A DNA stretch of 64,000 nt, taken from positions 1,583,946 to 1,647,945 of the forward strand of contig NW_008705570.1 of NCBI RefSeq assembly GCF_000186865.1, given 5' to 3'. A program made the position numbers and the translations under genes. Below are positions 1 through 10,483 of this stretch, one piece after another. Origin of the DNA: Aureococcus anophagefferens (Eukaryota; Sar; Pelagophyceae; Pelagomonadales; Pelagomonadaceae). The notes under the pieces were generated by a model. It had not been told where the DNA came from and ran no database searches. It saw nothing but the letters and a program-made list of their open reading frames with translations. Each line of letters begins with the position of its first letter. Positions within the stretch are counted from its first letter, which is position 1.

Positions 1-3000
1 TCGGCGCGCCGCAGCTCGTCGACGGCGGCGCGGGCGTCGTGCGCACGCGGGCCCAGGAGATCACGGCGGTCTACGTCGGGGACCGCAGCAGCTCGCGCGA
101 CGAGGCCGTGCGCACGTTGCGCGGCGACGTCGCGCCGGTGTGCGCCTGGGTCCGGCGGCGCGGCGCGCGGGGCCGGCGCGACGACGACCGGTCCGCCGTC
201 GCCGCCGTCGTCGCCGCGGGGCCCGGCGGCCCGCCCAAGGGCCACGTCGTCATGGCGTCCGAGAACCGAAAAACCCGCGAGGACCCCGCGCGCGGCGCGC
301 GGCTCGCCGTGCGGCGCTGCGGCGACGGCGAGCGGCCCGTCGTCGGGGTCATCATCGTCGCCGCCGGCGACGTCGGCGCGGCTCGCGACGCGGGCTACGA
401 CGTCGGCGGCGACGCGCTGCCCGACGGCTCGCGCGTCGCCGTGCGCCGCGCCGCGGGCGCGGGCGCCGTCGGCGACGCGCGCTGGGCGCCGCGGCTGCTC
501 GACACCTACGCGTCGGTCCACGGCGAGGCCTGCGCCGGCGCCGCGGCCTTCTGCTTCCCCGACCGGGGATTGGCGTGCGTCGAGGCGTCCGACGACCGCG
601 CGGCGCGGCCCGAGGGGCGCGTCGTCGAGTGGGCGCAGACGCTCCCGGACGGCGCGCGGCTCCGGGGCTGCGCTCTCATCGAGTACGACGCCCTCGACGG
701 CGCGGACGTGGCGCGCCTCGCGGCGGCCGCGCGCGCGCCCGTCGCCGCCGCGGCGCGCGACGCGGAGGCGGCGAAGCGCGCGCGGAGCGCCGCGAAGCTC
801 GGGCGGCGCCTCGGCGCCGCGCGCACGGCGGCCGACGACGAGGGCTGGAAGCTCACCAACCTCGCGAAGCAGCGCGACGCGTCGAAGACGCGCGAGGTCT
901 ACGAGCGGCGCCTCGACCGCGCGACGCGCGACGGCGACGCGGCGCGCGCGGCGCGCTACGCCTACCGCGTCGCGCGCATCGACGGCGCCGCCGCCGCGCC
1001 GCCGCCGCGGGCCGCGGGCCGCGAGCCGCGCGGAGGCGGCGGTCTGGGCGCCGAGGGCGACGTTCTTGCTCTCCGCGGCCGCGGGCGTCGCGCCCGCGCT
1101 GCGGGCGGCGCTGGCGGCGCTCGTCGCCCTCGCGCCCGGCGAGCGGGACCGGGCCCTCGTCGCGCTCCTGTCGACGCCCCTGCCGCGGCGCCACCCGGCG
1201 ATGTTACGCGTCGGCGGCGCGACTGTTGCTCTCCCCCGCGCGACGTGCAAGTACGGCGCCCTGCCGCCCGGCGACGCCGACGCCGTCGTCGAGCTCTTTC
1301 GTTTCGCGTCGCCGCGGAGCGTCGCCGCGGCCTGGGTCTGCCTGCTCTCCGAGCGCAAGGTCGTCGTCGCGTCGGCTCTGGACGGCCGCGCCGTGCGGGG
1401 CGCGGACGCGCTCCACGCGCTGCTCTGGCCCCTGGGCTGGCAGCACGCCTTCGTGCCGAGGCTCCCGCCGTCGCTGAGCTGCGCCGTCGAGTCGCCCTGC
1501 GCGATCCTCGCGGGCGTCGTCGACGGCGACGACTGGCGGGCCGCCCTCGCGGAGTGCGACGACGCGAACGTCCTGGACCTCGACGGCCGCGGCTTCCTGC
1601 CGTCGGCGGCCGAGGCCGACGCGGACCTCGAGGCGCGGCGGCGGCCCCGCGTGTCGTCGCGCTACTCCTGCGCGGCGGACTCGACGGACGCGCGCGGCGA
1701 CTCCGACGACGATTCGAGCGACGACGACGGCGACGGCGGCGCGTGCCTCCTGCGCCTCCTGCCTCGGCTCGAACGACGGACGCTGGTCCGCGCGTGGGAG
1801 GCGGCCGCCGCGTCGGGCGTCCCGGACGTCTTCGCGATCCGCGCGGCCGCGGCCGCGTGCCTCGCGTCGCTCCTCTCCGGCTACGCCGCGGCGCTGCGGC
1901 CGCCGCGGTTCCCCGACGACTACCGCACGGGCCGGGACCGCAACGCGCGCCGCGAGCCCCTCTTCTCCGTGGACCGGTTCGAAGCCGCGCGCGTACCGTC
2001 GCCGCTCCGCCAACGGATCTTCGAGTCGCAGGCGTGGCACGTCTTCTGCCAGCGCCGCGCGGTCGACGGCGCGGACTACGGCGCCCTCGCGACCTTCGAC
2101 GCCCTCTGCGGCGGCGTTAGCGCGCTCGTCGACGACCGTCGAGGGGCGCCGCCCGTCGCGCCGTCGCCGAAGAAGCACCGCGCGTTCGCGGCCGTCGACG
2201 CCGCCGCGCTCGACGCCGCCCTGGCGCCCGACGTCGCGCGCCGCGACGACGACGACGACGAGGACCTGCTGGCCCACGCGGGGCTCCCCCACGGCCGCGG
2301 CGGGAGTTTCTTGGGCGCGTGGCTCCTCGCGGCCGCCGCGTTTCCCGACTTCCGCGCGACGCTCGCCGTCGCCGCCTTCGGCCTCGCGACGACCTGCGCC
2401 CTGGACGACGGCGCCCTCGGGGCGGCCTTCGTGGCCCTGGCGCGGTCCGGCGCGGACGTCGCCGGCGCCGCGGCGGCGCTGACGGAGGACCGGTCGATGT
2501 CGCCGGCGACGCTCGCGGCCTTGCGGCGGTGCGCGGGCACCGAGGGCCTGCCCGGGCTCGTGGACCTGACGTTCCGCGAGCAGTACGGCAGCGCGAAGCT
2601 GCGCGCGGCGCTGGAGCGCGACGACGGCGCGACGGCGCTCGCGCGCCTCTGGAGGACGGGGCAGATGGCCTTCGACGGCGTCGACGTCGACGCGGACGAC
2701 GGACGGCGGCGCCGTCTACCGCCTGCCCGCGCGGAGCGCCGACGCCTCCTGGGACCTCGCGTCCGACGAGGGGTCGGCGCCCTGCCTCGGCGGGGCCACC
2801 TGGTACGGCGCGGGCGCCGTCGTCGCCGCGGCGTGGCCCCGGGCCGACGGCGGCGGCGACGCGCGGACCTGGAGCCCGGCGACGCTCCGCGTCGCCATCC
2901 TGCGGGCGGGCTGCGCGGCCTACGACGTCGCCTCCTGGACGCTGCTCGGCGAGGCCGACGCGCGGCGGGGTTTGGAGGAGGCGCTCCTCGCGCGGCGGAA

Positions 3001-3406
3001 AATCGGCGGTCTACCGGCGGACGACCCGTCGCTCTTCTGGTCCCTGGCCTACCACTGCGCGCGGCGCCACCTGCCGTTGTGCGTCCCCACGTCGCTCGTG
3101 GACGTCGTCGTCGCGGGGCCCTCGGAGGCCGCGGCCGTGGCGCTCGCGCGGCGCGCGGCGGCGCGCCGGCCGACCGTCGACGTCGCGCGCGCGGAGGACG
3201 CCGACGACTCCGCGTCGGAGCTGAGCGTCGGCCGCTTCGACGACCTGCTCGTGAGCCGCCTCGAGGCCGACTCCGACGCGGCGTCGTCGTCGTCGCGGGA
3301 CGGCGGCGACGCGCCCGCGCCGCTCGCGCGGCCGCCGTCCTGGGAGAACGTCGCGACGCGCTTCTTCGGCCACCGGTTCTCGGGCGCCGCCGACGCGCCG
3401 TCTTAG
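1..3406 (+). CDS. DENN-domain protein (5' partial, two frame changes)
   Basis: DENN proteins act as guanine-nucleotide exchange factors for Rab GTPases in membrane traffic. The frame is open from the first bases, so the 5' end lies outside the window. The N-terminal part holds two MABP-like segments (about 50-440) and a uDENN-like stretch (FCFPDRGLACVEA near 550). The DENN core lies at about 1060-1560, with LLSERKVVVAS and WQHAFVPRLP. The frame changes twice. Near 970-1036 a GT-AG intron at 969-1035 (67 bp) would join the two frames. At about 2701 the shift is a single base with typical codons on both sides, which looks like an indel rather than an intron. The gene ends in TAG at 3404-3406, overlapping the stop codon of the convergent CENP-C gene. 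The DENN assignment is firm; the MABP part is tentative. Confidence 0.75.
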
Positions 3407-4626
3407 TCGCTTAACTCGTCGTCGGGGGGCGGGCCGTCGTCCGGGAGCTGGATCGCGTTGATGAGGCAGAAGAAGAGCTTGGCCGGCCGCGACTGGGACC
3501 GGTTCTCGAGGCGGTAGATGTTGTTCGGCGGGATCTGGAACTGGTCCCCCGGCGAGAGGAGGAAGCGCTGGGCGCTGGGCGCGTCGAAGCGGCCGACCTC
3601 GTCGTCGGGCTCGGGCCGGTTGATCGCGAGCTCCAAGGCGCCGTCCTGGCCCTCGCCGGCGAAGAAGAGCATGGACGCGAGGCCCGTCGACTCGGCGTCC
3701 TTGACGCCCTTGGGCGGGAGCTCGAGGCAGCCCGTCATCCAGCCCGGGATGACGACGTCGCCCGCGACGGCCTGCTCCCGGCTGAAAGCCTGCGTCGCGA
3801 GCGTCATCCGCGCCTCGGCGCGCTTGCCCCCGGCCATGGTCGCCGGCAGCTTGGACATGAGCAGGTTGTCGAAGCGCGCGATGGCCGGCACGGCGACGAC
3901 GCGCTGCGCCTCCTCGGCCCAGACGTCGGCCTGCTGGCCCTCGCCGTCGGCGTCGTACTCGGACGCGGTGAGCGCGCCGCCGTCGCCGCCGCGGCCCGGC
4001 GCGCCGTAGCCGCCCTTCTTGGCCGCGCGGGGGCGAACCCTGGGCTTGGGCGTCTTCGCGCCGAGCTGGATCGCGACGACGGACGGCGCCGGGACGGCGT
4101 CGTCGCGCCGGTAGATGAGGCGCTCGTTCTTCCAGAACTTCATGGGCGGGAACTTGGCCCGCTTGCTCCGCCGCACGTTCGGGTCCGCCGCCTCGTCGTC
4201 CTGCGGCGGCTCGTAGGCCTGGACCCGCGGCGGCTCGTCGTCGTCCTCCTCGTCGCCCGCGGGCGGCGGGCCGTCGTCCGCGAGCGACGCGCGCGCGCGC
4301 TCGTTGCCCTCGCGCGCCGCGCCGACGAACGCCTCCTCCTCGCCGCCGCCGTCGCTCAGGTCCGCGAAGGCCGGCGCGTCGAAGTCGTCGTAGCCCGGCG
4401 ACGCGCCCGCGAGGTCCGCCGCCGCGAGCCCGTCGGAGTGGTAGCGCGACGCGCTCCGCTCGGACCACCGCGACGCGGACCGGGGCTGCGCCCGCTGGGC
4501 CGCCGTGGCCGTGAAGGCCTGCGCCGTCGACGCCGCGGCCCAGAACGCGTCGAGGTCGTCGTAGCCGCTCGCGTCCTTCCCGACGGCGTCGTAGTCGATC
4601 ACGACGCCGGAGCGGCGGCCGATCAT
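3403..4626 (-). CDS. CENPC: CENP-C/Mif2 inner-kinetochore protein
   Basis: Predicted 407 aa. CENP-C binds centromeric nucleosomes and links them to the outer kinetochore. The diagnostic CENP-C motif is present near residue 150 as RRSKRAKFPPMKFWKNERL: a basic run, then the aromatic residue that contacts the CENP-A tail. The C-terminal third (about 285-400) matches the Mif2 cupin dimerisation domain (LSPGDQFQIPPNNIYRLENRS). The N-terminal part is acidic and low complexity, as usual. The start is the ATG at 4626, in front of MIGRRSGVVIDYD. Its TAA overlaps the stop codon of the convergent DENN gene by 4 bases. No introns are needed. The protein is shorter than animal CENP-C but has both hallmark domains. 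Confidence 0.88.
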   Translation of the reverse strand: MIGRRSGVVIDYDAVGKDASGYDDLDAFWAAASTAQAFTATAAQRAQPRSASRWSERSASRYHSDGLAAADLAGASPGYDDFDAPAFADLSDGGGEEEAFVGAAREGNERARASLADDGPPPAGDEEDDDEPPRVQAYEPPQDDEAADPNVRRSKRAKFPPMKFWKNERLIYRRDDAVPAPSVVAIQLGAKTPKPRVRPRAAKKGGYGAPGRGGDGGALTASEYDADGEGQQADVWAEEAQRVVAVPAIARFDNLLMSKLPATMAGGKRAEARMTLATQAFSREQAVAGDVVIPGWMTGCLELPPKGVKDAESTGLASMLFFAGEGQDGALELAINRPEPDDEVGRFDAPSAQRFLLSPGDQFQIPPNNIYRLENRSQSRPAKLFFCLINAIQLPDDGPPPDDELSD

Positions 4627-4816
4627 CGCGTTTTTTCGCGTGCGCGTCTCGACAGGCGTGCTCGGGCGTCTCTCGACGCGTGTCACGACTGCGGCGGCGC
4701 GGACGGGCGCGCGCACGAGCGTCGAGCGGCGGCTCCAAGCGCTCCTGTTTAAAGCACCTCGTCCAACTCGAGGGCGCGGCGACCCCCGGCGAGCTGCGCG
4801 CGGACGCGATGGACGC

Positions 4817-5188
4817 CAGTGAAGTGATCAACGTACATCTAGACACGCCCATAGGAAATTAATTAATAAAGATCAATCATCGAATTCCGGCCGGCGGAGC
4901 CAGAGTCATTAGTCCTCCATAGAGGCTGTGCGTCGACCGCGCGCGCGGGCGCGGTGTCGCGGAGGTCCGCGGGCTGAAATCACGGCCAAAATTGGTTAAA
5001 TGGTCGTATCAAAGCAAGCTTGATGATACTCACGCGTTGATTGCACGTTTGCGAAGACTTTTTGCGCGCGGTCGCTGGTTCGGGTCAAGAAATCGCAAGA
5101 TTTAACTTCAACAAAAGTGCTGAAGTTCAACAAAAATGTTGACTTTTAAATCCAGGCTATCAGAATCCGAGTTTTGATCACTTCACTG
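4817..5188. mobile_element. 372-bp inverted-repeat element with 8-bp target duplication (MITE-like)
   Basis: The ends are perfect 15-bp inverted repeats: CAGTGAAGTGATCAA at 4817-4831 and its complement at 5174-5188. The direct repeat ATGGACGC flanks it on both sides (4809-4816 and 5189-5196). The interior is much more AT-rich than its surroundings and has no coding sequence. It fills most of the 610-bp gap between the CENP-C start and the stop of the alpha/beta hydrolase; the rest of that gap shows nothing. Neither orientation ends in AG, so unlike the introner elements in this window it could not serve as an intron. It is best read as a non-autonomous DNA transposon copy. Confidence 0.8.
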
Positions 5189-5236
5189 ATGGACGCGTAC
5201 CTGGAGAGGTCGGGGGCAGCCACCACCTCCCGAAGC

Positions 5237-6094
5237 TTACTTCCCCGCGACGAAGTCCAGCACGAGCCTTGCGAACGCCTTCGGGCTCGTGAGGTGCGGG
5301 AGGTGGCCGCCCGGGAGGGCAACCTTGTCCGCGTCCGGCAGCAGCGCGAGGAGCGCGTCCGTCGTCGCGCCCGTGAACGTGTCGTCGGCGCCGTAGACGA
5401 GGCGCGTCTTCTGGCGCAGATGCACGACCCGCGCCGTGATGTCCAGCGGGATCACGATGGACAGGCGCGCCATGACCGACGCGTGGTGCGCCCAGGACGC
5501 TTCTTTGATGAAGAAGTTCGTCACCCACTCGGGCTCCGACGCCTCGACGACGTCGGACGCGTGGACGTAGGCGAAGATCGTCTGCGCGACGTTGGGGAAC
5601 GCGCGGCCGATCACGCGCACGACGGGCAATGCGAACGTCTTCTTGAGCCAGACCTCCGTCGTGAGCTCCGTCTTCGCCAGCGAGCTCAGCAGGAGGAGCC
5701 GCGTCACCCGGGTTTCGTGCTCGAGCGCGGCGTGCATGGCGACGACGCCGCCGAAGGACTCGCCGACGACGGGCGCGGCGTCGATGTCGAGCTCGTCGAG
5801 CGCGTCCGCCAGCCCCCGCGCGAGGTACGAGAACGTGTAGGCGTCGCGGTTCGCGGCGGAAACCAGCGGCAGCTCGTAGACGACCACGAAGCGCTCGCGG
5901 GTCAGCTCCGGCAGCGCGCCGGCGTAGAAGGACGCGCAGCCGTCGAGGCCGGGGATGAGCACGACCGGCGGCAGCGCCGGGTTCCCGTAGGTGCGGTAGC
6001 GGGGCAGCCCGGCGTGGGCCCGGCGCATGCGCGACCGGTCCACGTAGCTCAGCAGCGCGACGACGGCCGCGACGAGGGCCCGCGAGGATGGCAT
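5237..6094 (-). CDS. alpha/beta hydrolase
   Basis: Predicted 285 aa from the ATG at 6094 (MPSSRALVAAVVALLSYVDRS). The N-terminus is a hydrophobic signal or anchor segment. The alpha/beta hydrolase fold is clear: oxyanion region VVLIPGLDGCASFY, nucleophile elbow GESFGG, acid in VYGADDTFTG, and catalytic His in GGHLPHLTSP near the C-terminus. These are the residues expected for an esterase, lipase or related enzyme; the substrate cannot be read. The frame is also open upstream to 6208 from a GTG, but the ATG is preferred. The gene is divergent from the ubiquitin protease, with 200 bp between the start codons. Confidence 0.75.
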   Translation of the reverse strand: MPSSRALVAAVVALLSYVDRSRMRRAHAGLPRYRTYGNPALPPVVLIPGLDGCASFYAGALPELTRERFVVVYELPLVSAANRDAYTFSYLARGLADALDELDIDAAPVVGESFGGVVAMHAALEHETRVTRLLLLSSLAKTELTTEVWLKKTFALPVVRVIGRAFPNVAQTIFAYVHASDVVEASEPEWVTNFFIKEASWAHHASVMARLSIVIPLDITARVVHLRQKTRLVYGADDTFTGATTDALLALLPDADKVALPGGHLPHLTSPKAFARLVLDFVAGK

Positions 6095-6294
6095 CGTGGA
6101 GGCTGCCTCGTTGCGCTCGCAGGTGGGCTGCCCGAGTGGGTTTGCTACACGGCCATCGGCGCGCCGCCGAGTCGACGGCAAGTCGACGATGCCGAATTCA
6201 ACACCCACCGCTCGCGAGCTCCACGACGAGAGGGTGGTCGATCAGCGGAGTCGCCAGGCTTCCAACGCCGACGAACGCGCACGAACGCGTCGCG

Positions 6295-8013
6295 ATGAAG
6301 TTCGCCGCGGACGAGCCGAAGGTCTGCGGCGCCTGCGGCTCGTCCAACGCGACGAAGATCTGCGGGAACTGCAAGGAGCAGCCCTACTGCTCCCTCGAAT
6401 GTGCGCGCTCGTCCCCCCGCCGCGCCGGCGCCGACCCCGCGCGCCCGCGATTTTAGGCCAGCGCGAGCACTGGCGCGAGCACAAGACGCAGTGCGTCAAG
6501 AGCGTGCAGCGCACGGGCCGGCCGACGTCCGGCGCGGTTCCGCCGGCGCGGCCGACGGCGCAGGGGCCGAGCCGCAAGGGGAACCAGGTCATCGCCGGCA
6601 CGCCGCTCTACGGCGACCACTTCCGCGCGAGCTCGCCCGCGGCCCTCCAGCGCGCCAACGCCGCCGGTCCGCCTCCCGGCGTCCCGCGTCGCTCCCGCGC
6701 GGAACTCTTACGACCCCCCCCCCGCAGGCGCGCGCGTGGGCCTGCGCAACGAGGGCAACACGTGCTACCTGACCTGCGTGCTCCAGGCCCTCACCTACAG
6801 CCCCCTCGCCGGGTACCTGCTGGAGGTCGAGGTCGGCAACGCGCCGACGAAGCGCGGCTTCAACATGATGTTCGAATTGGCGCGCCACGTCCGCAAGGTC
6901 TGGAGCCGCAACGAGATGCTGAGCCGCTGCGAGCCCATCGCGCCCGTCGACCCGGCGAGCGACTCCGACGACGAGCCCGACGACGGCGACGACGGCGCCG
7001 CGGCGCCGGGCCGGCGGCGGCGCCGCGCGCCGCGGAAGCGGTCCACCGAGGAGCTCGTGGTTTCCAAGCAGCTCCTGAGCTGCACGCGCCACGCGGGGCG
7101 CATGGAGGACGCCCACGAGTGCCTGACCTACGTGCTGGCCCAGCTCCTCGAGGCCTGCGGCGTCGGCTACGACGGCCCGACGGACGCGGCCTGGGAGCGG
7201 TCGACGCTCGTCCACGACGTCTTCGAGTGCACGCTGGGCCAGGCCGTCGTCTGCGGCGCCTGCGGCTTCCACAGCAAGGCGCACAGCGTCGAGCTGGCCC
7301 TGCGGCTCAACGCGACGCTGGGCCTGTCGCCCGAGGAATTGGCGAAAGCTTCCGCGAAGGACGAGTCGCCGGGGCTCGGCGGCCTCGCGGAGAAGTCGCC
7401 CTGGAAGAACAAGGCGGCGACGCGCGCGGCGCTGCGCATCGGCGCGGCGGGCGGCCGCCGCGAGGACACGACGCCGCCGACGGACGTCGTCGAGCTGCTC
7501 GAGCTCTTCTTCGCGTCGGAGACCATCGACGGCTACAAGTGCGACGAGTGCGACCAGAAGTCGACCTGCGAGAAGATCGCCGGCTTCTACCAGACGCCCA
7601 ACGCCCTCGCGCTCTACGTGGACCGCGTGCCGGCCTTCGGGGCTTTGTTCGGCAAGCTGAACCGCAAGGTCGCGTTCGACGAGACGCTCGACCTCGAGCC
7701 GTTCCTCGCGCCGGGCGCGCCGGCGAACGCGGACGAGACCTACCGCCTCTTCGGCGTCGTCTGCCACCTCGACGTCGCCGGGTCCACGTTCTTCGGCCAC
7801 TACATCTGCCACGTCCGCGACTCGAACGGCGAGTGGTGGTCTTTGGACGACGAGCGCGTGATCCCGTCGGACTGGGACCACGTCAAGGACGCGTCGCCCT
7901 ACCTCCTCTTCTACGCGCGCAACGCGCCGCACCTCTCGCCGCGCCTGACGCCGCCGAAGCAGGAGCCCAGTGCCAAGGCGAAGGCGCGCGCGGCCAAGGC
8001 CGGCGCGCCCTGA
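6295..8013 (+). CDS. MYND zinc-finger ubiquitin carboxyl-terminal hydrolase (USP)
   Basis: Exons 6295-6400, 6457-6666 and 6728-8013 join to 533 aa. Both introns are GT-AG, of 56 and 61 bp. The first splice completes a MYND zinc finger: C-x2-C, C-x2-C, then C-SLE-C-QRE-H-WREHKTQ-C. The second restores the USP cysteine box, GARVGLRNEGNTCYLTCVLQ, with the catalytic Cys. DAHECLTYVL, zinc-ribbon cysteines (CGACGF and KCDECDQK) and the His box (GHYICHVRDSNGEWWSLDDE) follow, ending in YLLFYAR. The enzyme should remove ubiquitin from proteins. The MYND-plus-USP order matches the plant UBP15-19 type. Splice sites are inferred from frame and domain continuity. Confidence 0.88.
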
Positions 8014-8073
8014 GGCCGCGGCGGCCCTTTTTTCTCCCACCCCGCTTATAAACAACCGTCGCGCCTCGGTCCT

Positions 8074-8970
8074 TTACTTCTCGTCGAGGTAGACCTGCCA
8101 GAAGTGCGACGCCGAACTCGTGATGGACGAGCCGCCGAGGGAGCCCCCGGGGCTGCCCATCCCGGAGGGGTTCGGCGCGGTCCTCGGCCGCCGCTTCGGG
8201 CTCCGCTTGCGGAACTCGTCCATGCGCCGCACGGCGCCCGCGGACACGACGGAGTGGCCCGTCGACGGCCGCTCCAGGGACCCGGGCACGGCGACGACGT
8301 CCCGGCCGTAGAGGCTCAGCCCGCCCACGGCGACGCGGTCCTCGATCGACGGAGAACCGGGCCGCCGGAGCGTCTTCCAGACGCCGCTGGGCCGCGTGCC
8401 CATGATCGTGCCGTTGAGGCCGAGCTCCTTGGGGTCCCGGAAGTAGCTCCGGCAGCTCCTCGGCACGGCGCTGTTTTTCTCGGAAACTGTAACGGCGTGC
8501 GCGCCGTTCCACGCCGCCTCCCGCGCCAGGTTCCGCCGGTCCGTGAGGGACCGCTGGGGCTGCAGCGCGCGCCGCCGGTGGTGGCGCAGGTCCAGCGCCG
8601 CGTGCTCCCAGGAGACGCGGTCCCAGGACCGCAGGGGCGCCCCTGTTTTTCGATGTACCTTCGCCTCGCGGCTGTCGGTGTCGTAGGGCACGGTCCGCCA
8701 CTTGGGCAGCTTCGACAGTTTCAAACCCTGGCTGTGCTTGGGCCCGCCGCTGTGGAAGCCCTCGGAGGGGAAGCCGTAGGGCGCCTGGAGGCTGCAGGCC
8801 TGGGGCGCGCTCGGCGCCGCGGGCCGCCGCCGCGACCGCGCGTTGAACTTGGAGCCCCGGTGGTGGCTGTAGCAGGGGATGGACGCGGGCACGCGCAGGT
8901 CCCGCCCGCCGTCCGCCGGCCGCCCGACGACGCCGCAGGCCACGCCGTTCACGGGACCGTTGACGGGCAT
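8074..8970 (-). CDS. hypothetical protein, 298 aa
   Basis: I do not recognise this protein. The frame is open from the ATG at 8970 (MPVNGPVNGVACGVV) to the TAA at 8074-8076, with codon use like its neighbours. It is basic, rich in Arg, Ser, Pro and His, with no membrane segment and no clear repeats. It contains Trp-centred patches (KLPKWRTVPYDTD, RSWDRVSWEHAALDL, GVWKTLRRPGSPSIEDR), which suggest a conserved lineage-specific or cytoskeleton-associated protein, but that is a guess. It is divergent from the thioesterase gene, with about 130 bp between the starts, and its stop lies about 60 bp from the convergent USP stop. Confidence 0.55.
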   Translation of the reverse strand: MPVNGPVNGVACGVVGRPADGGRDLRVPASIPCYSHHRGSKFNARSRRRPAAPSAPQACSLQAPYGFPSEGFHSGGPKHSQGLKLSKLPKWRTVPYDTDSREAKVHRKTGAPLRSWDRVSWEHAALDLRHHRRRALQPQRSLTDRRNLAREAAWNGAHAVTVSEKNSAVPRSCRSYFRDPKELGLNGTIMGTRPSGVWKTLRRPGSPSIEDRVAVGGLSLYGRDVVAVPGSLERPSTGHSVVSAGAVRRMDEFRKRSPKRRPRTAPNPSGMGSPGGSLGGSSITSSASHFWQVYLDEK

Positions 8971-9102
8971 CGCGGCACGCAGACGACGACGCTCTCCGAA
9001 GCACGGGCAGCCGAGAGCTCGGCGTTGAGAGTTTTGGGGAGGTTCAATTGCAGTGCTCGTGCAGTGGCAACTTTCTGCTGCAGACAGTGCGGCGACGAGA
9101 GC

Positions 9103-10437
9103 ATGCTCTGCGCTTTCTCGCGGTCCCCGCGCCACTTGCGGCAGCTCCGCGCTTTCCAGACGCGCGCCGAGCACAAGGCCTATCTCGATGCCGTGCGGCG
9201 CAGCGCGCTGGCGCGTCCCGACGACGCGCGGCGCGCCGACGAGCCGGCGAAGGTCGCGCCCTTCCTGCACAGCGTCGACCCCATGGCGTCGCACCTGCAA
9301 CTCTGGACGGCGCCGCGCGGCGCCGCCGGGACCGCGGCGGCGTCGATGATCGAGGCGGTCTACCCGCTGTCGACCGACGAGCCGCTGCGGCACAGCGTCC
9401 GCGACGTCGGCAACGGCTACTCCCCCTTCCGCCTCGGCAAGTTCTTCGAGGCCGTCGACGCGCTGACGGCCGACGTCGCCTACGCGCACACGGACGGCGA
9501 AAAACGGGGCCTCGCGCTGGTGACGGCGAGCCACTCGCACTCGCGGAAGCTCGAGAGGACCGCCATCGCGCGCGATTTGAGTCTGCGGTGCTACGTCACG
9601 CGGACGGGGTCCGCGTCGCTCGAGGTGCGCACGGACGGCGTCCAGGTCGACGAGGCCGGCGTCGAAGTCCTGGTGAACTCCTGCGCGACGACGATGGTCG
9701 CGGTCGACGGCGCGACGGGCAAACCGGCGAAGGGCGCGGTGCCGCCGCTGGGCGCGGCGGACGCGGCGGACGCGTCGCGCTTCGAGCTCCGCGACGAGCT
9801 CGCGGCGACCCACGCGGCGATCCGGCGGCGCCGCGCCGACGGGTCCATGCTCCTCCGCGACGGCCGGTCGCACCCGCCGCGGCCCGAGGAGATGGAGGCC
9901 GTGCACGAGCTCGAGCGCGAGGCGCTCCGCGCGCGCGAAACCGGCGACCGGCCCGTCAAGTCCATCGGGGCCAACGCGACGTTCCGGTCGTCGTTCGTCG
10001 TCTTCCCGGAGCAGCGCAACGTCCACGGCAAGCTCTTCGGCGGCTTCGTCATGGAGCAGGCCTTCACGCTCGCGTCCTACGCGGCGCGCTTCTTCGCGGG
10101 CGGCGCGCCGGTGGTCCCGCTCGGCATCGACGACGCGACGTTCAACTCGCCCGTGTCCATCGGCGACTGCGTGACCTTCACGGCGCGCGTCGTCCACCGC
10201 ACGGCCGAGACGTGCCGCGTCAACGTGTCCGTGGAGATCCGCGACCCGGCGGCGGCGCACCTCGCGCCGAAAAAGTCGAACCGCGCGGTCTTCGTCTTCG
10301 CCGCGCGGTCCCGGACGCTCCTCGTGCCCGAGAGCTACAGCGAGGTCCTCATGCACGTCGACGCCGCGCGGTTCTCCGCGAGCGAGGGGCCGGACGACGC
10401 GGAGGTCGTCGCGCTGCTGGGGGACTCGCTAAGTTGA
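9103..10437 (+). CDS. acyl-CoA thioesterase, double HotDog (ACOT9-like)
   Basis: Predicted 444 aa from the ATG at 9103. The first 25 residues (MLCAFSRSPRHLRQLRAFQTR) are Arg/Ser-rich without acids, as in mitochondrial targeting peptides. Two HotDog domains follow: the first at about 75-215 (PLRHSVRDVGNGYSPFRLGKFFEAVDAL), the second at about 285-430 with the typical NVHGKLFGGFVMEQAFTLA helix. This arrangement is that of ACOT9/10, which hydrolyse acyl-CoA to free acid and CoA in mitochondria. A single uninterrupted frame ends in TGA at 10435-10437. Chain-length preference cannot be read. Confidence 0.8.
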   Translation: MLCAFSRSPRHLRQLRAFQTRAEHKAYLDAVRRSALARPDDARRADEPAKVAPFLHSVDPMASHLQLWTAPRGAAGTAAASMIEAVYPLSTDEPLRHSVRDVGNGYSPFRLGKFFEAVDALTADVAYAHTDGEKRGLALVTASHSHSRKLERTAIARDLSLRCYVTRTGSASLEVRTDGVQVDEAGVEVLVNSCATTMVAVDGATGKPAKGAVPPLGAADAADASRFELRDELAATHAAIRRRRADGSMLLRDGRSHPPRPEEMEAVHELEREALRARETGDRPVKSIGANATFRSSFVVFPEQRNVHGKLFGGFVMEQAFTLASYAARFFAGGAPVVPLGIDDATFNSPVSIGDCVTFTARVVHRTAETCRVNVSVEIRDPAAAHLAPKKSNRAVFVFAARSRTLLVPESYSEVLMHVDAARFSASEGPDDAEVVALLGDSLS

Positions 10438-10483
10438 ACTTTACAGAGAAGCCCTTGTTTCACGCAACCGCGGCCCCGCCAGC

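Noticed and set aside
39..2120. Long Arg/Ala-rich open frames antisense to, or in other phases of, nearly every gene
   Set aside because: At this GC content stop codons are rare in all frames. These products lack domains, are extreme in Arg, Ala and Gly, and lose the G/C-third-position pattern seen in the real frame.
5080..5160. tRNA-like string GGTCGCTGGTTCGGGTCAAG and short repeats around TTCAACAAAA
   Set aside because: No cloverleaf can be drawn around the possible T-arm, and the stretch lies inside the 372-bp inverted-repeat element.
4817..5188. The intergenic inverted-repeat element as a sixth intron
   Set aside because: Neither strand gives an AG at the element end, and it lies outside both flanking coding regions.
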